NCBI RefSeq assembly: GCF_002078355.1
Contig: NZ_CP015363.1
Location: 1,674,001-1,738,000, forward strand
DNA: 64,000 bases
From: Ferroplasma acidiphilum
GTDB lineage: Archaea; Thermoplasmatota; Thermoplasmata; Thermoplasmatales; Thermoplasmataceae
Direction of reading: 5' to 3'
Shown here piece after piece: positions 36,883 through 45,185 of this stretch. Numbering within the stretch: the first letter of the stretch is position 1; each line of letters begins with the position of its first letter. Under the pieces are notes generated by a model. That model saw only the letters and a list, made by a program, of their open reading frames with translations, was not told the origin of the DNA and ran no database searches. A program made the translations under genes and the position numbers.

Positions 36883-37515
36883 ATGGGAAATATAAAAAAT
36901 AATTACATAGAAATTGATATCAGGAATATAGCTCCAGGTGAGAGGCGTAGCAAAATTTTTGAACGGTTCCTTGCACTAGGGCAGGGGCAGGAACTGCATG
37001 TTATTGCAGACCATGATCCGGTACACCTTCTGGGAAGCATGAAAAGCCATAAATTGCCTGTAGATGTGGCAGCTTACAGGACATTAACAGATAAAGATGG
37101 TACATTCACAGGAATTTTTAAAAAACTTGAACATGAAAATGTCAATGAAAACTTTCTGGCAACAGACATTGACCAGGAAAGAAACTATCTTCCAGATAGG
37201 TTTAATCCCGTTACCGTATACACAGGGGAGAATTACAGGGTTATTATAACCTATATTAAGGCAGGCCAGTTTATTCCTGTGCATTCTCCATCCACAGACC
37301 TCATATTCTCTGTATTTAAGGGAAACGGGAGCATGGTTGCTGGAGACAGGGAAATAAACATACACCCCGGCAGCATTGTAATAGTACATGCCGGAGAAAA
37401 GCGCGGGGTCTTCGCAAACACCGATATGGAAGCTTTTCATGTAGTCTCTCCAGTACCGGATGAAAAGGACCATCTCGAGGTAAAAGAAAAACTGGAATCG
37501 AAGAAATATATTTGA
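36883..37515 (+). CDS. DUF2249 plus cupin domain protein
   Basis: The protein (about 210 residues) has an N-terminal DUF2249 domain (YIEIDIRNIAPGERRSKIFE, then LHVIADHDPVHLLG at about residues 40-53) and a C-terminal cupin (FKGNGSMVAGDREINIHPGS, VIVHAGEKRGVFANTD at about residues 145-180). DUF2249 proteins are often encoded beside denitrification and nitric-oxide genes and have TusA-like folds. The cupin would bind a metal or small ligand. The TTG at 36874 is also in frame, but ATG 36883 has a nearby GGGGA Shine-Dalgarno-like site and is preferred. It follows the NnrS-like gene and precedes the 4-TM gene by 29 bp. Confidence 0.75.
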   Translation: MGNIKNNYIEIDIRNIAPGERRSKIFERFLALGQGQELHVIADHDPVHLLGSMKSHKLPVDVAAYRTLTDKDGTFTGIFKKLEHENVNENFLATDIDQERNYLPDRFNPVTVYTGENYRVIITYIKAGQFIPVHSPSTDLIFSVFKGNGSMVAGDREINIHPGSIVIVHAGEKRGVFANTDMEAFHVVSPVPDEKDHLEVKEKLESKKYI

Positions 37516-37544
37516 ACATGTTCAGGTTAATGAGGTAATTAATT

Positions 37545-38021
37545 ATGAAATCAAGTGTGGAAAAGAGAATGCAGGAGAGAATAGACGTGAAACTTGTGCT
37601 GAGATTTATTGCAACCAGTTTCGTCTATTTTCTAGCAGGATTGGTAATTTTTGCCGTGAATCTAATATTTTCGCTTAACATGCATCGTGATCCTATTTTC
37701 GTTATGTGGCTCTTTGGCGGTGTGGTGATGATAATATTTGGCCTTTCATACATGTTTTCATCCGGAATCGCAAAAAATAGTGCGATGGCCAACAATACTG
37801 TGCATATAGAGTATATACTGTTAAATATAGGTGTAGTGCTGTTTTTTCTAGGGTTCTCGCTTTTCCTTGGATTTTCAGGGGTAGGAAGCTATGGGATCGG
37901 AAAACCACTTGCCATAACAGGCCTTATGGCTATCATTGTCTCCATGCTGATCCATCTGATCAACATATTTGTAATGATTTCCAGAGACCCGTATAAAAAC
38001 AAAAAACATGGTTCTCCATGA
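37545..38021 (+). CDS. Four-helix membrane protein of unknown function
   Basis: I do not recognise a family. The 158-residue protein has an N-terminal cytoplasmic part and four transmembrane helices at about residues 20-45, 53-75, 86-108 and 121-147, with a short basic tail ending KKHGSP. Histidines lie at or near helix ends (MHRD, HIEYILLN, HLINIF), which could bind haem or metal, but this is a guess. The start has GAGGT 8 bp upstream. It is 29 bp downstream of the DUF2249-cupin gene and convergent with the HTH_10 regulator gene. Confidence 0.6.
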   Translation: MKSSVEKRMQERIDVKLVLRFIATSFVYFLAGLVIFAVNLIFSLNMHRDPIFVMWLFGGVVMIIFGLSYMFSSGIAKNSAMANNTVHIEYILLNIGVVLFFLGFSLFLGFSGVGSYGIGKPLAITGLMAIIVSMLIHLINIFVMISRDPYKNKKHGSP

Positions 38022-38051
38022 TTAATTGTTACTGTGGATACCTGTAACCTG

Positions 38052-38684
38052 TTATCTCTCTTTTCCCTTAAAATAAGATGAGATAATATTCTTTTCAGCC
38101 CGCCTTAATATTTCAGCAAGTGTGACATAAGAGACATTGAGCCGGGTGGAAAGCCCTTCCAGGTTAATTTTTTTAGGATATTCAAAGAATCCAAGTTCAA
38201 ATGCTGTTCTTACTACATACTCCTGCCTGGCTGTTATATCATTCTTTTTTGATAATGCCCTTTTTCTGAGAATTTCAAATTTAATGCCATCAGATTCCAG
38301 CCTGTCAGTAAAACCATTTATTGTTGCCTCGTCGGGGACGAGCAAATTCATTCTGATATTGCCTGAATCATTGCTATATGCGGCTGTAAGGAACAGATCC
38401 CAGTTCAATATTGTACTGCATATGCTGCATTCGTGTGCATCAACAATTGCAGTTGCATGGCTGGTATCAACTATGGCAAAGTTATTTCCAGCTGTTTTTG
38501 TCCTGCTTTCCATTTCATGTGAAAAATTTTCCATCTTCCCTTCAGGAAGAAATATTTCTAAAAGGTCCATTGCCCCATTCCTGCCCATGCGGATATCCCT
38601 GATTTTAATGCTGGCTGAATGTGTTTTAACAATATCCTTAATCCATTCCACTGGCTCCCTGAATTCTATATCCAATTCTATCAA
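38052..38684 (-). CDS. HTH_10 transcriptional regulator with CxxC sensor-like motif
   Basis: The 210-residue protein has a C-terminal HTH_10 domain (YVVRTAFELGFFEYPKKINLE then GLSTRLNVSYVTLAEILRRA at about residues 160-198). The N-terminal domain contains DAHECSICSTI (about residues 87-97), a C-x2-C pair that could hold a metal or sense redox or nitric oxide. It starts with TTG at 38684; no ATG fits, and a TATA-like stretch lies about 30-40 bp upstream (38715-38727). Being convergent to the NnrS-like group, it is the natural candidate regulator for it. A paralogue is at 26588. Confidence 0.8.
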   Translation of the reverse strand: MIELDIEFREPVEWIKDIVKTHSASIKIRDIRMGRNGAMDLLEIFLPEGKMENFSHEMESRTKTAGNNFAIVDTSHATAIVDAHECSICSTILNWDLFLTAAYSNDSGNIRMNLLVPDEATINGFTDRLESDGIKFEILRKRALSKKNDITARQEYVVRTAFELGFFEYPKKINLEGLSTRLNVSYVTLAEILRRAEKNIISSYFKGKER

Positions 38685-38734
38685 AACTGTCCCGCGATTA
38701 ATTTCAAAATAGGTAATAAATTTATACTAAACTC

Positions 38735-39634
38735 CTAATCCTTTATAAAATTTTCAAATATTGTTTTATCTCCATTTATTTTAGTATCTATATTTGTGAA
38801 TACATTTGAATTGTAAAGTGATTCTATATAATTTTTAAATTTAAGTTTGTCGGGTTCCCTTCCATAGAGTTCACCATACTCTTTCCGGAGGTCTTCACTG
38901 CTTATCTCCATCATATGCCCTGCGAGGCTGCACAGGGAATAATATGAATATGCTGTCCTGAGGTATGGCTTCAATGATGAAATGCCTGATATATATAAAA
39001 TCCTGTGTGACATGACGTATGAAAGCAGATTTTCTATGCCTTCGCTGGCTACTGCATCGAATTCCGGGCCCGGTTCTATTATGCATGCACCGTATTTGTA
39101 TTCGTAACTAAATATTGCAAGGTCTCCTACTTCATTGAAATATTTCAGGCGTTTCGCATCACTTTTTTTATCAGATACCAGTATCAGCCTTTTCTTTTCC
39201 ACCAGTTCCCGGAGTATTTCCATGACAGGCGTAAGCGACATCTGTACTTCCCCGATTCTTGAAAGATTGGACGCTATAGATTCAAGCAATTTAGCCTCTC
39301 CTGCTGCTGTCAGGGATGATTTAACATCCTCAAGTAGTTTAATCGCAGTCTTTCTGTCCGGGCCGGTAAAATTTGCCCTGCCATTAACCTGTTCTGCAGA
39401 GATATAAAATATGTGGCTGAATTTTCTAATTAATAATGTGTTTCCAAGTATTTTTTGCTGGAAAACATCAATATAAGCATGCAATTTTTCTATATTTTCA
39501 ATGGAATCCGGGTCCACAGCAACTGAACTCCCGTAGATTTCTGACACAAATGTATTCATGAGCGAAATTAAAGTTTCAATATTGTCATTTCCCTGTTCGT
39601 ATTTTTTTGTTATATAGTTTTTTATTTCAAGCAT
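38735..39634 (-). CDS. Unknown protein, first of two linked genes (about 299 residues)
   Basis: I do not recognise a family. The protein is soluble, alpha-rich and acidic. Segments include IENIEKLHAYIDVFQQKILG (near residue 45), MEILRELVEKKRLILVSDKK (near 138) and LSYVMSHRILYISGISSLKP (about 200-220). The internal LVSDKKSDAKRLKYFNEVGD region looks like a Rossmann-type strand-helix unit, but no nucleotide motif is clear. The start at ATG 39634 is preferred because AGGTG (39644-39640) lies 5 bp upstream; a GTG at 39640 would sit within that site. It follows the 39643 gene immediately and is probably translated with it. Confidence 0.6.
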   Translation of the reverse strand: MLEIKNYITKKYEQGNDNIETLISLMNTFVSEIYGSSVAVDPDSIENIEKLHAYIDVFQQKILGNTLLIRKFSHIFYISAEQVNGRANFTGPDRKTAIKLLEDVKSSLTAAGEAKLLESIASNLSRIGEVQMSLTPVMEILRELVEKKRLILVSDKKSDAKRLKYFNEVGDLAIFSYEYKYGACIIEPGPEFDAVASEGIENLLSYVMSHRILYISGISSLKPYLRTAYSYYSLCSLAGHMMEISSEDLRKEYGELYGREPDKLKFKNYIESLYNSNVFTNIDTKINGDKTIFENFIKD

Positions 39635-39642
39635 TAACACAC

Positions 39643-40287
39643 CTAATACTCGTTCAATGAACGCAATTCCTCTCCATTCCTTGCAAGCACATTCGCATAC
39701 ACTATCTTTATCCTGCTTCCCAATTTTTCACAGTATCCTGTAAATTCATCTATTTCCATAGCCTTTACTTTATCTCCAGTGCGTTTGTAAAAATCATTAA
39801 TGCCAGTTTTTAATTCCACACCCTCAAAGCCAGGAATTAATAGTATTTTATCCCGGTAAATAAAGGCAGTAAAATAATACATGATATTTTCCGGAAGGTT
39901 ATTATTGATAACCTCATATTTAACCAGTGGGCCTATAAATTTATATGGAAATCCCATAACAACCGGCCTTCCCTTCTCCATATAATTTATCGCTTTGCCA
40001 ATGTCATTGTCCTCACTAAGAGAAAAATAAAACTCTTTTATTTTCATTTTCCGCAAATTCCTATTTAATATTGCAGATATGCCTGAAAGGGTTGTATTAT
40101 CTGCCAGAAATCCAAAATATTCATTAAAAGATAATATGCTATTTATGTTGTTTATTCTCATAATGTAGTTATTCGCATGTGTATATTTGTATATTTGAGT
40201 GTGCATAGTTATCCATAGGCTGGCTGCGAATGAAGCCTGGGGGTCCTTATTGCTTTTAAACCATATTACTGGAAGTTCGTCTGGCAT
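39643..40287 (-). CDS. Unknown protein, upstream partner (214 residues)
   Basis: I do not recognise a family. The 214-residue protein has N-terminal PVIWFKSNKDPQASFAASLW, a central KGRPVVMGFPYKFIGPLVKY and a C-terminal region rich in beta-strands with ILLIPGFEGVELK. No membrane segment or signal peptide is seen. Its stop codon (39643-39645) is followed within the Shine-Dalgarno site of the next gene, so the two genes form one tight unit on the minus strand, expressed from about 40288-40357. The pair might be a lineage-specific system. Confidence 0.6.
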   Translation of the reverse strand: MPDELPVIWFKSNKDPQASFAASLWITMHTQIYKYTHANNYIMRINNINSILSFNEYFGFLADNTTLSGISAILNRNLRKMKIKEFYFSLSEDNDIGKAINYMEKGRPVVMGFPYKFIGPLVKYEVINNNLPENIMYYFTAFIYRDKILLIPGFEGVELKTGINDFYKRTGDKVKAMEIDEFTGYCEKLGSRIKIVYANVLARNGEELRSLNEY

Positions 40288-40357
40288 ATTTATATTAATA
40301 TTGTTTTTGAATATTTAAAATGTTTCATAAAATTAAGGCAAATCCCGATAGGAAAAA

Positions 40358-40864
40358 TCAGTTTTTCAATATTTTCATTTTTACTATTTCCATTGCATCG
40401 TGATATGTTTTTGTTGTTTTCCAGATATTTATAAAAACTATATCGCCTATATTCTTCCTTATTGCCTCCATATGCAGATCCCTGTCATCAACATATACAA
40501 CCCTCTGCACCGGAATTTCAACACCCTCTTTCTTCAGCAGGCTTATAAGCTTGAGCAACCGCTGGTCCTTGTCCGGGGTCTGGTCTGTGGAGTTATAGTC
40601 GAAAAGGTTGCATATGCCAAATGTTTCAAGTGCTTCCTGGGCATAATCCTTTCTGTTCCAGCTCAATGTTGTCGTTATAGCACCATTCTCACGTGCCCAT
40701 CTTATAAAATCCAGTGCTTCCGGAAACAACGTTACTGTAACATTATCCTGATTTCCTATGCTATTCGAGTCCAGGCGTGTATAAGGCGGGTTAACTCCTG
40801 AGATATTTAAATGATCCCATACTGTGCCATCCAGATCCATAGCCAGAATCCATGGTCTAATCAT
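40358..40864 (-). CDS. HAD-family phosphatase of the magnesium-dependent phosphatase-1 type
   Basis: The 168-residue protein has the HAD motif I ILAMDLDGTVWDH (residues 6-18, with the two catalytic aspartates D10 and D12) and motif II TLSWNR (about residues 65-70). Motifs III and IV are a later lysine and VVYVDDRDLHMEAIRKN (about residues 122-138). This matches the MDP-1/COG4996 class of HAD phosphatases. Members remove phosphate from proteins, sugars or glycated groups; the substrate is unknown. It stands alone on the minus strand with a 287-bp gap to the GNAT gene. Confidence 0.82.
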   Translation of the reverse strand: MIRPWILAMDLDGTVWDHLNISGVNPPYTRLDSNSIGNQDNVTVTLFPEALDFIRWARENGAITTTLSWNRKDYAQEALETFGICNLFDYNSTDQTPDKDQRLLKLISLLKKEGVEIPVQRVVYVDDRDLHMEAIRKNIGDIVFINIWKTTKTYHDAMEIVKMKILKN

Positions 40865-41151
40865 CCATTAGGTATTGCAATAATTAAATAAATATATCGT
40901 AAAAAATATTGAAAATATGCGATAAATTTTAAGGGAAAATTGAAATTATATGTGATAGATATAACCCGGGTTAGTGGATTATCGGAAAATATCTAAATTC
41001 AGGTTATGCCATGCCTTTATGATACCCCATGCATTCTGAAGTTTTATTAAATATTAAAATTGATAATCAGGGAACTAAAAACTACCGCAAAATTGAAAAT
41101 AAAAACCCATAAAAACCGCAATTTAGATATAATAAAAGCGAATGTTTTGTT
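40865..41151. other. Divergent intergenic region, nothing recognised
   Basis: This 287-bp region between the HAD phosphatase (minus) and the GNAT gene (plus) is AT-rich with no open frame of note. It must hold both promoters; a TATA-like TTTAGATATAATAAAA run lies at about 41122-41137, about 28 bp before the GNAT start. Confidence 0.5.
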
Positions 41152-41787
41152 ATGATAGAAAATATAGATGTATCAGAAGTTAAAAGTGATACTGAATTTA
41201 AAGAAGCTATAGAAATATATGAAGAAGCTTTTCCTGAGGGGGAGAAAAGGCCGGTGGAAGATATTAAGCGGAATATTGAAGAAAATAATGAAAAAATGTT
41301 TATCGCCAGGCATAATGGAGATCCTGTATTATTTTCAATGATCTGGCCTGTAGAGAATACCGATTTTTTATTTCTGGATTACATAGCTGTTGGTAAAAAT
41401 TACAGGGGGCAGGGCGTAGGTTCCATTTTTCTACAGAAAATATTCGATATAAGTGAAAACGTAAATTATAACCATATGATATTTGAAGTTGAAAATCCTG
41501 AAGAAGGCGACAATAAAAAACAGAGAAGTGAAAGGATTAAATTTTACAGGAGGGCTGGCGCAAAAACTATGACAGGATTCAAATACTTTTTGCCTCCAAG
41601 GAACGGCAGTAAATCCCAGGAAATGAAATTGATGATGATTTCAAGGAAAAATATAGGGAAGGTGAATGGAAAAAGGATTCAATCCACACTTTCACAAATT
41701 TATACACACATATACAACAGGAGCAGCAACGATAAAACCCTTAACGGGATACTGGATGATATACCTGAAAATATCACCCTTGAATAA
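41152..41787 (+). CDS. GNAT-family N-acetyltransferase
   Basis: The 211-residue protein has the GNAT core: FIARHNGDPVLFSMIWPVEN, FLFLDYIAVGKNYRGQGVGS split around residues 75-94 (motif A, RGQGVGS), then FYRRAGAKTMTGFKYFLPP. It would acetylate a small molecule or protein using acetyl-CoA. The substrate is unknown. The last 50 residues form a basic tail not needed by the fold. Its stop codon abuts the tgtA stop codon on the other strand. Confidence 0.82.
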   Translation: MIENIDVSEVKSDTEFKEAIEIYEEAFPEGEKRPVEDIKRNIEENNEKMFIARHNGDPVLFSMIWPVENTDFLFLDYIAVGKNYRGQGVGSIFLQKIFDISENVNYNHMIFEVENPEEGDNKKQRSERIKFYRRAGAKTMTGFKYFLPPRNGSKSQEMKLMMISRKNIGKVNGKRIQSTLSQIYTHIYNRSSNDKTLNGILDDIPENITLE

Positions 41788-43665
41788 TCATAGCTTATTA
41801 ATGCCTTCGTGAACTTTTACCGCTATGCCATTCCTGTAAAATCCCATCTCTTTGCCAGACACAGTTGCATGCCCTACTGCATAAAGATCGCCTGAAGCGC
41901 TGGTTACCATTACATCATTCCCGGCTATTATTTCCCTGTCGCAATCTTCTACAAATTTGAAAAATACGTTATATCCCTGTGAATTGAATTCCCCGCTGTC
42001 ATCTGTGACTATTACACGGGATGCAGGAAAATCCAGCATATCATTCAATAATTTGCCACCATAAATTGAGAGCGTTAAAAATCCATCGTTTCTCATTGTT
42101 GCTATTATTTTTTCACCGCGTTTTATATTCCTTATATGGCCTGTAGCCTTTGATTTTATTATTTTATCTGAATTTACAAAAAGATTTTTCCGGGCTTTGA
42201 ACTGTAAATGGAAAACCTCATTTATTTTTGAATGACTGTAATTTCTGATTTTTTCGCTGCCGGTTATTGAAGGGTCATAAAATGAGATATCATTGTTTAT
42301 GGATTTCAGCCATGCTATATAGTCATCACGGTAAATTTTATCCAGTACCCCTGACGGCACCATCTGGCTAACCGGATATGTGTTTTCCAGCTCCATGGGT
42401 ATAAAAATATCATTCCATTCTATGAGAAAGTTATAGTCTGTGGTTTCATATGACCTAAGTATATCATCAGAAACAGGGAATCCATGCCTCCACTGGCGGT
42501 AACTTACAAGAACTGTTTTTTTACCGTTGCTTATATAGTCCTCTGTGAATTTTACAAGGCGTTTTATGAACGTATTTTTATATGTAGAAGAGTTGAAAAA
42601 ATATAAGGGGGATTTAAGGGAAATATTCCAGAACGGCTCTAAATTGTGATCAAGCATTTCCAGATAAGCCCTGTAAAGTGCAGGGTGCGCCATAGATTTT
42701 TCTTCCACATACTGGTAAAGGGTGTTTTCATATATCCTTTCCTTTATTTCTGTTATTTCGTTGAAAATAGCTTTAAGATTATGGAGCGATAACAACTTTA
42801 GCCGGGTTTTTTCATCGGCTTTGATCAATTCGACAGGAGAATATTTATTAAAAAGCGGGCTCCATTCAGGGAAGTCACGTATTTCCTTCAGGTTCCTTGT
42901 ACCTTCTGTATAAAGCACCCTGTTGTCCTTTGCATATTTAATATAGGAAGCTGAATCGAAAATATCAACGCCCAGCAGAACAGAAAATGCAAAAAACATG
43001 GGATGCCCCCCGCCAAATAGATGCACGGGTTTTGAAAAGTCTGAATTTAGCTTTGAATTTATTATTATATTTACAAGGTCGCTATATCTGTAAGATTCAA
43101 GGAGTGGAACAACTCCGCCAATAGGTAGGTAAGAGGCTTCTGACATGAGTCTGGCTGATTCCCTCCTCAGGTCAGGGTATATTGAACCCTGTATTGGCCC
43201 GGCAATTATGGAATCCGGTGTGTTTACCTCCTGTAGCCTTCTGGATGTTTCGTATACTGCTGCCTTTGCCTGTTCATAGCTATCCTGGGGCTTGGTAAAT
43301 ATATCAAGTATGGTTATTATATCGCTTCCAATATCCTTCTGGAACTGCACAATTTCTTTGTTGCCATATTCTATATCACCGTATACATAACTCTGAAACG
43401 TGCCTGAATCTGTCATAATCGGGCCATCAAAATTTATTAGCCTGTGCACTCCGTGTTTAAGCGCATCCTGTTCAAGTGATGCTGTTCTTTTAATAATGTA
43501 ACTATTTGTAATAACTGCCTGGACTCCAATAGATTTTAATTCTTCTTTGGTCAGGAAATTTAGATTTGGATTTATTACGGGCATTACGGTTGGAGTTTCT
43601 ATATCTCCATGAGGAGTTGAAAATTTACCTATTCGCGCAAGCCCTTCCCTGAAAAACATCTGCAT
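41788..43665 (-). CDS. tgtA: Archaeosine tRNA-guanine transglycosylase TgtA, zinc-site cysteines replaced
   Basis: The 625-residue protein has an N-terminal TGT domain with the catalytic aspartates in MTDSGTFQSY (about residues 90-99) and in IFDSASYIKYA (about residues 235-245). There is also HLFGGGHPMFFAF and a C-terminal PUA domain (GEKIIATMRNDGFLTLS onward). TgtA exchanges guanine-15 for preQ0, leading to archaeosine. In characterised enzymes the segment after FDSA reads PCSCPVCRKY, with three zinc ligands. Here the same place reads PEWSPLFNKYSP (42851-42885), with the three cysteines replaced by Glu, Ser and Phe, while LHNL keeps its His. It is not ArcS, as PCxxxKPYS is absent. It may have changed metal need or specificity. 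Confidence 0.9.
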   Translation of the reverse strand: MQMFFREGLARIGKFSTPHGDIETPTVMPVINPNLNFLTKEELKSIGVQAVITNSYIIKRTASLEQDALKHGVHRLINFDGPIMTDSGTFQSYVYGDIEYGNKEIVQFQKDIGSDIITILDIFTKPQDSYEQAKAAVYETSRRLQEVNTPDSIIAGPIQGSIYPDLRRESARLMSEASYLPIGGVVPLLESYRYSDLVNIIINSKLNSDFSKPVHLFGGGHPMFFAFSVLLGVDIFDSASYIKYAKDNRVLYTEGTRNLKEIRDFPEWSPLFNKYSPVELIKADEKTRLKLLSLHNLKAIFNEITEIKERIYENTLYQYVEEKSMAHPALYRAYLEMLDHNLEPFWNISLKSPLYFFNSSTYKNTFIKRLVKFTEDYISNGKKTVLVSYRQWRHGFPVSDDILRSYETTDYNFLIEWNDIFIPMELENTYPVSQMVPSGVLDKIYRDDYIAWLKSINNDISFYDPSITGSEKIRNYSHSKINEVFHLQFKARKNLFVNSDKIIKSKATGHIRNIKRGEKIIATMRNDGFLTLSIYGGKLLNDMLDFPASRVIVTDDSGEFNSQGYNVFFKFVEDCDREIIAGNDVMVTSASGDLYAVGHATVSGKEMGFYRNGIAVKVHEGINKL

Positions 43666-43735
43666 TATGGCTAATTTTTACATGATATTTAACTATTGGT
43701 CGATATTTGCGTGGTACTATAATCACGGGAAAAAT

Positions 43736-43743
43736 TATAATAA
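43736..43743 (+). promoter_or_regulatory. TATA-like box for the alcohol dehydrogenase
   Basis: TATAATAA begins 28 bp before ATG 43764. An upstream in-frame ATG at 43707 lies before this box and is therefore unlikely to be used. The spacing predicts a leaderless message. Confidence 0.5.
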
Positions 43744-43763
43744 ATATTAAACCATTAAAAATA

Positions 43764-44765
43764 ATGAAAGCTTATGTTTTAAAAGAGCCAGGGGTGCTTG
43801 AATTAATCAATACAGAAGCCAGGAAGCCTGATACTGGCGAAGTTCAGATAAAGACCAGGGCATGTGGCATATGTGGTACAGATTTTCATGCATACAATGG
43901 AAAACACCTTGCTGTCAAATATCCGGTGATCCCGGGGCATGAGTTTAGCGGGGTTATCACATCAATAGGTGAAGGTGTAAAATCATTTATGCCCGGAGAC
44001 AGGGTAGTTGTTGATCCAAATATAACATGCGGGCAATGTGAATACTGCAAAGGAGGGAAGGAAAATTTCTGTGAAAATATAAAAACTGTTGGCATAAACT
44101 ATCCAGGAGGATATGGCGAGTATGTCACTGTTCCGGAAAAGGTAGTTTATAAAATTCCTGATACTATGAGTTTTGAAGCCGCAGCAATTGTTGAACCTGT
44201 AGCATGCATAATACACGCTTTTGATAATACACATGTCCCCCTTGGCGGGTCAGCTATAATTTCAGGCACTGGTTTTATTGGCCTTGCATTTTTACAGATA
44301 TTGAAGGGCATGGGATATTATCCTGTATACACCATGGACACGAATCCTACCAGAAACTTGCTGGCTAAAAAATATGGTTCTGATAAAATATACACGGGCA
44401 TAGATGATTTAATGGAAAGCGATATTATAGGAAAGGCAAACGTTGTTGTTGAAGCTACAGGGTCCAATAGCATACTTTCTAAAACAATTGATATGGCTTC
44501 GCCTTCCGGAAAGATCTTCGCATTTTCTGTGTATCCGCCCGGTGAAAAAATTGAAATTGAGTCAAATAAAATATATAGCAAGGAGATATCAATCTTCGGA
44601 GATTTCGTAAATCCGTATACAATGAGGAAAGCAATTAATATGATAAGCTCCGGGCTTATAGATTATTCAGGGATGGAAGACCCTGTAATAAAAATTAACG
44701 ATATTGGAAACCTCTTCCAATCCGGAAAGAGAAATTTTATAAAACCTTTGATATCCTATGAATGA
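43764..44765 (+). CDS. Zinc-dependent medium-chain alcohol dehydrogenase
   Basis: From ATG 43764 the protein has about 333 residues. It shows the catalytic zinc ligands CGICGTDFH and GHEFSGV, the structural zinc lobe CGQCEYCKGGKENFC, and a NAD(P)-binding GTGFIGLAFLQ. That pattern places it with polyol, threonine or glucose dehydrogenases of the MDR superfamily. The exact substrate is not determinable. A longer reading from 43707 adds 19 residues that do not match the family. Its end overlaps the MarR gene by 10 bp. Confidence 0.85.
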   Translation: MKAYVLKEPGVLELINTEARKPDTGEVQIKTRACGICGTDFHAYNGKHLAVKYPVIPGHEFSGVITSIGEGVKSFMPGDRVVVDPNITCGQCEYCKGGKENFCENIKTVGINYPGGYGEYVTVPEKVVYKIPDTMSFEAAAIVEPVACIIHAFDNTHVPLGGSAIISGTGFIGLAFLQILKGMGYYPVYTMDTNPTRNLLAKKYGSDKIYTGIDDLMESDIIGKANVVVEATGSNSILSKTIDMASPSGKIFAFSVYPPGEKIEIESNKIYSKEISIFGDFVNPYTMRKAINMISSGLIDYSGMEDPVIKINDIGNLFQSGKRNFIKPLISYE

Positions 44766-45181
44766 CAGTGCATATTCTGGCTTATTTTTTCCAGTATGGT
44801 AGATAATTTTTCTACATCATCCTCTGGCAGGGAGGAAATAGAATCGCCGATAATCGTTTTAATCATTTTTCCCACCTTATTATAAATTTTTAGCCCTTCA
44901 TCTGTTATCTCTATGTTTATTACACGCCTGTCCTGGCTGCTATGTACCCTCTTTACAAGGTTCCTTTCTTCCAGGCCATCCGTTATATCTGTGACCCACC
45001 CCTTTGCAAGTGATAGGGTATCGGCCAGATATTTCATATTTTTTGGTTCAGAATGGACAAGATGAAGTATTTTATAATCTACCATGCTGAGGGATAGAGA
45101 TGAAAGATGGGATTTTATTCTTACTGCGTATTCTCCCAGTATGCTGTCAAACAGAGACCATATATTCAGTGCATTATCCAT
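44756..45181 (-). CDS. MarR-family transcriptional regulator
   Basis: The 141-residue protein is a winged-helix MarR regulator: LSMVDYKILHLVHSEPKNMK then YLADTLSLAKGWVTDITDGLE and ERNLVKRVHSSQDRRVINIE, with a DRR wing motif. It lies 4 bp downstream of the 14-helix exporter gene and is probably transcribed with it. MarR proteins next to exporters usually repress them until a toxic ligand binds. Its 3' end overlaps the alcohol dehydrogenase gene by 10 bp. Confidence 0.88.
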   Translation of the reverse strand: MDNALNIWSLFDSILGEYAVRIKSHLSSLSLSMVDYKILHLVHSEPKNMKYLADTLSLAKGWVTDITDGLEERNLVKRVHSSQDRRVINIEITDEGLKIYNKVGKMIKTIIGDSISSLPEDDVEKLSTILEKISQNMHCHS

Positions 45182-45185
45182 GAAT

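Noticed and set aside
43707-43763. Upstream ATG start of the alcohol dehydrogenase
   Set aside because: It lies before the TATA-like box; the family begins at the ATG at 43764 with KAYVLKEPG.
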